Source of the DNA: Turnera subulata
Taxonomy: Eukaryota > Streptophyta > Magnoliopsida > Malpighiales > Passifloraceae
Direction of reading: 5' to 3'
DNA: 64,000 nt
Assembly (NCBI GenBank): GCA_028386065.3
Contig: JAKUCV010003143.1
Location: 65,939 to 129,938, forward strand
In this document: positions 57,476 through 64,000 of the stretch, piece after piece
How positions within the stretch are numbered: position 1 is the stretch's first letter
Layout: the number at the start of each line of letters is the position of its first letter
The notes under the pieces: generated by a model
What the model saw: the letters and a program-made list of their open reading frames with translations, nothing else
Told to the model about the DNA's origin: nothing
Databases searched by the model: none
Position numbers and translations under genes: made by a program

Positions 57476-58171
57476 TTAAACAGTAATATATCTGTTGGGT
57501 TCAACATTAACCCTGAAACTCTGAGCCTCACCATTAATGTTGACCCTAACCCTGTCGTTCCAGGAGAACCATATACCACCTCTGTTGTTTTCTCCAGGTA
57601 TCTCAAACCGATTCGTTGGAGGAAAACGAAGTGGAATCACACCATGATTCTCTCCTGCTTGCCACAAAGTCTCAGTAATCAGTACCATGTTAGGCTTGTA
57701 CTGATTCTTCAGATCCCTTAAGGTACGCACAAAGTCTTGAGACCTTCTTGCTACACCCCTGCAATTCCACAGTAAAAGTCGTACCTTAGGCCATGTAGGT
57801 GGTAACCCAGTCACCCTTGGGACGCTCCGAGCCATCATGGAAACCTGATAATAACTGCTTTGATTTAAAATTTGACATGAAGGCTCTAGCTGAAAATCCT
57901 GCAGTCTATTAGATATGAAAAACATAATAGAATTAGTCGAGCCATAAAAGGAAGCCCTTAGATTGCTTTGGTCCTCTAGGAAGAATGTTTCTTCCATAGG
58001 AGTTACAAAAAACTTAGATGAATATAGTTAATCAACAAACACTAAACGAGGAATTCTCACCAGATCATTAGGTAATTCCTCTTGCTGCTCATTCACCATG
58101 CTATAAGCTAACCTAATTCTTCTTCCTAGAGAGGCACCCACAACAAAGAAAACAGTAGCTGGGGAAGGCAT
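57476..58171 (-). pseudogene. Antisense gene 2 homologue in plus copia
   Basis: ATG at 58171. Alignable without indels to the other copies. The usual stop is changed, so the frame runs four codons further (PNRYITV). One internal stop lies near 58028 (VFVD*LYSSKFFV, where the others read VDELYSSRFF). The C-terminal 173 residues are open, including LLLWNCRGVARRSQDFVRTL and NMVLITETLWQ. Antisense to the copia element. Confidence 0.85.
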
Positions 58172-58479
58172 TTTTCTTGTCTTGTTGATTTTTTTGAGTT
58201 TTCTGCATCTTCCTGTCTCAACCGCCTTCCCTTCTTATAGTCTGAGATTAGACAGCTAGGTGTCATTTTTGTTTTCAAATGTGGACCTTTTTTCTGTCTC
58301 CGAAAAGATCCAGAAGATTTTTCTGTGATTAAAACTTTGCATTATTTGTCAGTAAACTCCAAAGCTTTTCATTCTTCGAGGTTTTATTTTTGGAAAAGTT
58401 TGCCACTACTTTAATTATTGTCTAATAATTCTGTTCTTTTCGACATGAGTGGCAGAAATAAGCCTAAAATTGGCACATA

Positions 58480-58740
58480 TATAGCTAGCCTGAAGCTAGC
58501 AGTTGAGTAATCGAAACTTAACATTTCAAGCCAGAAGCTGAAATGCTCTAGCCTGAAGCTAGAAATTTTAAATGTTTAAATACACAAGTTTATACAGCCT
58601 GAAGCTGAGACCAACTAGAAGTTGGCTTATAGATATGTAATTTATAGCTAGTATGCACCAGCCAGAAGCTGGTAAATAATTTTTCTAAGTTATCCAGCCT
58701 GAAGCTGGCACCAACTTGAAGTTGGTACATGGACTTATTA
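58480..58740. repeat. NNGAA-loop hairpin array, copy 2
   Basis: About ten palindromes such as TAGCCTGAAGCTA, CAGCCTGAAGCTG, CAACTAGAAGTTG, CAGCCAGAAGCTG and CAACTTGAAGTTG. Homologous to the arrays at 53360 and 63590. Confidence 0.88.
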
Positions 58741-60700
58741 TTTGGCATGACCGGTTGGGCCATCCCAGGTCAATAATGATGCACGAAATTTATTGGATCA
58801 TTCATTAAAAAACCAGAAGTTTTACAAATCAATGAATTTCTATGAGTTTTGTTTGCTGCGAAAGTTATTATACGGCCTTCCTAAGATGAAAATGGCCTAG
58901 TATCACCAGAAAGTTTGAGAATAGTTCAGGGACATAAATGCGGACTGATAAATCCGCGGTGTTAACCATCTAGGTAATTTTTACGATGCATCGACTAGAT
59001 GGTCTATTGTGTAACGCAAGTTGGCATTGTGCGCACTAATTTAATAATTAAGCCACTTGCAGGTATATGTCCCTACTTATGTTACTAGACTATATGTCTA
59101 GATAATGCTGGTATATTTCCTCAATGGAGAATGTATATCATTGGAAATAAACCCAAACAGATCTGGGCCATATTGACAATTGATTGCAGGACCATTGATG
59201 AAATATCACTATTTGAGTAAATGATATTTTATATGCAGCAACACTTGAGTGCATCAAGCCAACATGATGTTATAAGGTCCCCCCCATTTAATTGATTAAT
59301 GGTCACATACTTAGTATCTCCCATCTTTGGACCATCGGTTATATAGTATAATAATGCTCCACCACAGCATTGTTTTGTTGGTCCTTAAAGAAGATTGGGA
59401 ATATATGTTGTGTATGTTGGGTATGTTAATTTGATGATAGAGTTCACCCAACATAAAAGGGAGGAAAGGAGCAGCTGGATCAAGATTGTTGAAATACATT
59501 ATATATATGAATTTTGATCCTCATATAAATTAGTTTGAACCTGAAGTTCAAAAGAAGATGATTCATTTGCAGGAAAATTAATATGCAATTGCCAGACACA
59601 TTTAAATTAAGTGTGACCATATACCAGCTGCAAATGCTCCTGTTTAAATTGATGTTCTCGAAGAACAATATAAGTAAGCAAATGAATCTATACATTATAC
59701 TCGGCTCCAAAAAAAAAAAAAAGAAATTCTCAATAGAGAAAGGAGCAAAGTGATAAGATGGCCCTAGTAAGAAAATAAAGTCCTCCAGAAGAGGTTGATT
59801 CTCTGACACAAATTGATAAAGTTTCAGAAGTAACACAGGTACCTGAAATAAATGAGTATGATGAGATCTCAATTATGGTGTCAGAGATAAGATAGAAACG
59901 AAGTGAAATAACCGTCGACGGAATACAATTTTTATTTATAGCGCTAAGTATTAAAATGAGGATCATGAACCTACTAATGAATGTAGGTGTTGTATGAATG
60001 GCCAAAATAAAGAGATATGATTAAAGGCTGTGTTGGACTCGCTTGTGAAGCGAGAAAATTTTCGGACCAATAGTCCGTACACCAGATGGGTGTAAAATTG
60101 ATTGGTCGAAAAAATGGGTACTTGTGCAGAAAAGATATTGAGATATAATGCACAGTTAGTAGCACAAGGTTTACCGAAATGACCTGGTATTAATGATGAG
60201 GAGATATACTCCCCTGTGGTGGATGCAATTTTTTTTGATAAGTCTGGCATTATATGAAAAGAATTAGAAATGCATCTAATGAATGCTTTTACAGCCTACT
60301 ATGGATCCATAAGTTGTGAAATATACATGAAGATCCCTGAAGGATCCAAGTTGCCTGAAGCAACTAATTCCCGAGAAATTACAAAAATTAAATTGAGTTT
60401 AAATCATTTTTTAGTATGAATAAATTTTATGTTGATATCTATATGGTTAGTGATTGGAACCCCAGAAGAGGCTTCCAAATACCGTGCTACTAGACTGGTC
60501 CTGAAGTACCCTGTCTTAGTGCAATATGTATTGCTTGTAACATAAAGCCTGAAGCTTTTGATTTAAGCCTATTGGCAAGATATGTATTTGCTCTTATCTT
60601 CGGGAAATACCAAATGTGTAATCCTATAAACTCGAAAGAGAGTAAAGTTGATTTTTGCAGATGTAGATCCTTTATTCAGTCCACATAAAGCAGAGACGGA
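58740..60700 (+). pseudogene. Decayed copia pol, plus copy
   Basis: Stop-ridden pieces: an integrase-like GHP...MMHEIYW region (58765-58800); 'RRLGIYV' near 59385; IFGPIVRTPDG-like and WSKKWVLVQK near 60060-60130 (RT start); 'YSPVVDAI' near 60210; GSISCEIYMKIPEGSKLPEA near 60310-60360. The RT region holds three hairpins with NNGAA loops in register with codons (PEG, PEA). No intact domain. Confidence 0.75.
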
Positions 60701-61060
60701 CATCAACTACAACTTTACACAAGATATTACAATATCACCGGGACTACAAAAGCAAGATGACAAGATGGACGCTCCAACGACAAATCATAAAGATAATGCT
60801 GTCAACTCTGTCCAATTAAAGCAATGATGTATCATAGTGATCAGACAACACACACGTCACCAGAAGCTGACAAGGATAATTGGCATGCAACGATATCAAG
60901 GAATCAACAGAGGTCAAGATGAGGGGGAGTAGAATACGCACTGCACTCTTTTTTCTTCACTAAGTTTTTATCCCACTGGGTTTTTCTTGGTAAGGTTTTT
61001 TAATGAGGCAGTTCTCACTTAGCGTATTCTACTTAATGTATAATGACATCCAAGGGAGAG

Positions 61061-61290
61061 TGTTATAAAACGCGTGGGTTTTTAGTGGATGTCATTATCA
61101 TCACTAACCCCACAATTGTATTATATGTATCATTACAAATAAATGTGAAATGTGAGATGAAGGGTGTTGGTACCCCGAGCTCTGTGCTATTATCTTCCTC
61201 CCCAGAAAAACTCTTCTCCTCTTCCATCTATCCATCCCTCTTCTCCAAATTTTCTTTCCATTAAACCTTCCATTCACAACACGAGCCTCT
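61061..61290 (+). repeat. LTR-like sequence after the plus copia copy
   Basis: TGTTATAAAACGCGTGGGTT follows a CAAGGGAGAG purine tract. A possible end is CATTCACAACA near 61281, but no primer-binding site follows and no second LTR copy was found, so the right limit is a guess. Confidence 0.5.
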
Positions 61291-61360
61291 ACTATATTAA
61301 GGTATTTATTTCTAAAACTTTTCTTATTACTACTTTCATCCTTTCTATATATGTTATATA

Positions 61361-61490
61361 TTCTTTATTATTATGCTATTATTATTGCTAAAAGATTTAT
61401 CGAGCAAGCATATATATATATATATATATATATAATATTCTTTATTATTATGCCATTATTATTGCCGAAAGATTTATCGAGTAGGTGTAT
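61361..61490. repeat. Tandem duplication with (AT)n
   Basis: TTCTTTATTATTATGC then ATTATTATTGC and AAAGATTTATCGAG occur twice (from about 61360 and 61438), separated by (AT)n at 61410-61432. Confidence 0.8.
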
Positions 61491-62300
61491 ATTATGTCTA
61501 TTATTATGCTTGTATTTAATTTATGTTTATGTTTTTATTTAAATTACAAATGGGCTCATAAAAGGCCCATTGCCTTTAATTTTCGGTTATTTATTGGGCT
61601 ACGAATTAATTTTTCGTTTTCATTTACGTTTTGATTGGGCTCGTACAAGGCCCATTGCATTTAATTTTCGCTTTAATTTCATTTACGTTATTCTTGGGCT
61701 CATATAAGGCCCATCGTATTTAATTTTTGGTTATTTATTTTTGACTGGGCTAATTTATAAAAGGCCCATGTTTATTTATTTTTAATTAAGTCTTTTATTT
61801 ATTTAAATTTTGAAATTATGTTAATTGAAGGCCCTTAAAATTTCCAGAAGAAATTTGTTATGGGCATTGAATGCATTTTAAATGCAAATTGTCTGGTAGA
61901 CGCAATAAAAAGCGAATATATAGCAAAGACTGGATGCCTTACTGCCAAAAGATCCCGCAGATCTTTGAGGAAAATTGAAGAAAGATGTTGTATGACCACC
62001 AGAAGGTGGATATTGTATGACCATCCGATGATGGATACTGTTATTATCTTGCTTACCCTGAAGGTGCAAGCCAGTATATATTTAATAATTTTAATTTATG
62101 TTTCAGTTTTATTATTATGTGCTATTTTATTTTATTTTATTTACTTTACAGCATTTTATCATCGCTTCTAGAATAATGGCTCAGGCATTTGTCCTGAAGA
62201 CAATGCAAGTTGACATCCAAGGGGAAGAATTATATGTGTGGATGTCAACTATTTCACATAACATGTGATAGTATAATCTCGAAATAAAAAAATTTAATAC

Positions 62301-62407
62301 GCTCCAGAAGAGCATAAGTTTAAATATGTTCCTGAAGAACGCATGCTTTACTATGATCTAGAAGATCATATATTTACGCTCTGGAAGAGCTAATACTCTT
62401 GAAGAGT
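62301..62407. repeat. Five perfect NNGAA hairpins in 107 bases
   Basis: GCTCCAGAAGAGC (62301), GTTCCTGAAGAAC (62338), GATCTAGAAGATC (62355), GCTCTGGAAGAGC (62378) and ACTCTTGAAGAGT (62395). Each is 13 bases with a 4-bp stem and a five-base loop ending GAA. Confidence 0.92.
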
Positions 62408-62633
62408 ACAGAAACCCCCATTTACAGTAGTAAAAGAGATTATTATGGATCCCGTTAAATTGACTCTACTCTATTCCCTGAAGCGAATAAGACAGTATAA
62501 TTAATTGTGCTTATGGCCCTGGATGAGGTTTTAATGGCAAAGGGAAAATATGCATATTATTATTGCATAATGAATGCATAACTGGAGAACATTCAAAGAG
62601 GAATTGTCCTCATACATAAGTTTATACATATAT

Positions 62634-63317
62634 TTATCTGTTGGGTACAACATTGACTCTAAAACTCTGAGCCTCGTTGTTGATGTTGACCCTAACATTG
62701 TCGTTCCAGGAGAACCACATACCACCCATGTTGTTTTCTCCAGGTATCTCAAACCGATTCGTTGTAGGAAAAGCCTCACCCTAATGTGGTACTAAAAGAG
62801 GACGAACGGTGTTTCAGAGTCATTAGTCATGGTACAACCCGAACATGACTAAGAAGTCTAGGGAATTCCATGCGTGTTTTAGAACCCTGGAAGAACGTAC
62901 ACCCCTGCAATTCCATAGTAGAAGTCGTACCTTAGGCCATGTAGGTGGTAACCCAGTCACCCTTGGGACGCACTGAGCCATCATGGAAACCTGATAATAA
63001 CTGCTTTGATTTAAAATTTGACATGAAGGCTCTAGCTGAAAATCCTGCAGTCTATTAGATATGAAAAACATAATAGAGTTAGCCGAGCCATAAAAGGAAG
63101 CCCTTAGATTGCTTTGGTCCTCTAGGAAGAATGTTTCTTCCATAAGAGTTACAAAGAACCTAGACAAATAAAGTTCATCAACAAACACTAAACGAGGAAT
63201 TCTCGCCAGATCATTCGGTAATTCCTCTTGCTGCTCATTCACCATGCTATAAGCTAACCTATTCCTTCTTCCTAGAGAGGCACCCTCAACAAAGAAAACA
63301 GTAGCTGGGGAAGGCAT
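62634..63317 (-). pseudogene. Antisense gene 2 homologue, third copia copy
   Basis: ATG at 63317 (MPSPATVFFVEGASLGRRNR); the TAA stop at 62636-62634 keeps the family length of 684 nt. The frame is open to WNCRGV. There a 125-base block (62897-62773) differs totally and breaks the frame. After it the frame resumes as NRFEIPGENNMGGMWFSWND and NVRVNINNEAQSFRVNVVPN. The block is described as a finding. A TATA-like CTATAAGAAGG lies about 65 bases before the ATG. Confidence 0.85.
62773..62897. other. Block complemented without reversal
   Basis: Over 125 bases the sequence equals the base-by-base complement (not the reverse complement) of the homologous block 57627-57751, with few mismatches. For example, copy 57640 reads ACACCATGATT and here TGTGGTACTAA. 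Both flanks align normally and the length is conserved exactly. Confidence 0.9.
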
Positions 63318-63579
63318 TTTTCTTGTCTTGTTGAGTTTTTTGAGTTTTCTGCATCTTCTTGTCTCAACCGCATCCCCTTCTTATAGTCTGAGATTAGACA
63401 GCTAGGTGTCAGTTTTTCAAATGTGGACTCTTTTTCTGTCTCAGAAAAGATCCAGAAGACCTTTCGGTAATTAAAAACTTTGCATTATTTGTCAGTAAGC
63501 TCCAAAGTTGTTTTTGAAAAAGTTTGCTCAATAATTCTGATCTTTTCCGACATGAGTGGCAGATATAAGCCTAAAATTG

Positions 63580-63872
63580 GCACATATATTGCAGCCTGAA
63601 GCCAGCAATCTAAGTTATTAAACTTACCATATCCAGCCAGAAGTTGGAATGCACTAGCCTAAAGCTAGCAATTTTTAAGTGTTTAAATACACAGTTTGCA
63701 CAGCCCGAAGCTGAGACCAACTAGAAGTTGGCTGATAAATATGTAATTTATAGCTAGTATGCCCCAGCTAGAAGCTGGTAAATAATCTTTCTAAGTCATC
63801 ATATCCAGCCTGAAGCTGGCATATATATATATAGCAGCCTGAAGCTGGCACCAACTTGAAGTTGGTACATGG
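63580..63872. repeat. NNGAA-loop hairpin array, copy 3
   Basis: CAGCCTGAAGC, CAGCCAGAAGTTG, TAGCCTAAAGCTA, CAGCCCGAAGCTG, CAACTAGAAGTTG, CAGCTAGAAGCTG, CAGCCTGAAGCTG (twice) and CAACTTGAAGTTG. Homologous to the arrays at 53360 and 58480. Confidence 0.88.
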
Positions 63873-64000
63873 ACATATTGTTTGGTTTGACCGGTTGGGC
63901 CATCCCGGGTCAATAATGATGCACAAAATTTATTTGGTCATTCATTGAAAAACCAGAAGTTTTTACAATCAATGAATTTCCATGTATTTGTTTGCTGCAA

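Larger units (their letters stand above)
56056..61060 (+). mobile_element. Ty1/copia-like element, plus copy
   Basis: The same order as the minus copy, read on the plus strand: leader with GGCCCAT repeats (56120-56640), hairpins (56742-56834, 57145-57260), antisense gene (58171-57476), hairpin array (58480-58740), decayed integrase-RT-RNase H (58740-60700), then the purine tract CAAGGGAGAG (61051-61060) before the LTR at 61061. It lacks the fold-back insertion found in the minus copy. Confidence 0.75.
61491..64000 (+). mobile_element. Third copia-like copy, partial
   Basis: Repeats the order of the plus copy: GGCCCAT repeats (61550-61775), hairpins, antisense gene (63317-62634), hairpin array, then the integrase-like start at 63890, where the window ends. 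It lies in tandem with the element ending at 61060. Confidence 0.75.

Overview
The window is nuclear DNA of a flowering plant, probably a eudicot. It is AT-rich and consists mostly of transposable elements nested in one another. The plant-type signs are LINEs with DUF4283/CCHC ORF1 and RNase H tails, a tRNA-derived SINE, CACTA, MULE and Helitron ends, Ty1/copia pol remains, long Ty3/gypsy-type LTRs, and broken host genes with introns. No rRNA gene, tRNA gene, CRISPR array or bacterial operon is visible.

Layout. 1-3575: remnants of long LTRs (an LTR from 537) and half of a fold-back MULE-like element. 3576-4488: host DNA with a SINE fragment. 4489-15594: a minus-strand LARD-like LTR element with a PBS, a broken gag start and about 7 kb of noncoding repetitive interior. 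It carries a SINE, and an ORF1-only LINE sits inside its 5' LTR. 15595-21310: host DNA with a decayed CWF19/CwfJ-type gene on the minus strand, split by one LINE and followed by another. 22000-27245: two tandem OMA1-like M48 metallopeptidase copies, one broken and one with intact exons; a third copy survives only as a C-terminal remnant near 48.9 kb.

27620-36166 is a complete LTR element (5-bp target duplication TGAAT) oriented on the minus strand. Its interior has no gag or pol. It holds two plus-strand (antisense) genes, each with its own TATA box. 36439-37333 is a fold-back element. 37601-46013 is a nonautonomous MULE (9-bp target duplication) that received a solo LTR (38291-44132), which in turn received an inverted solo LTR (38908-41819). 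46615-46963 is a likely small Helitron and 47231-48748 a likely solo LTR. A CACTA terminus starts at 49007.

49400-64000 holds Ty1/copia-like elements: a minus-strand copy facing a plus-strand copy, then the start of a third. Their pol genes are badly decayed. Each carries, antisense to pol, an open reading frame homologous to the 227-residue antisense gene of the unrelated 27620-36166 element. The same copia elements are full of 13-17 nt hairpins with changing stems and a constant NNGAA loop.

Three points deserve most attention: the antisense gene shared by two unrelated LTR-element families, the hairpin families whose stems change in a compensated way, and a 125-bp block (62773-62897) that is the complement, not the reverse complement, of its homologous copies. 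The last cannot come from a normal inversion and may be a data artefact.
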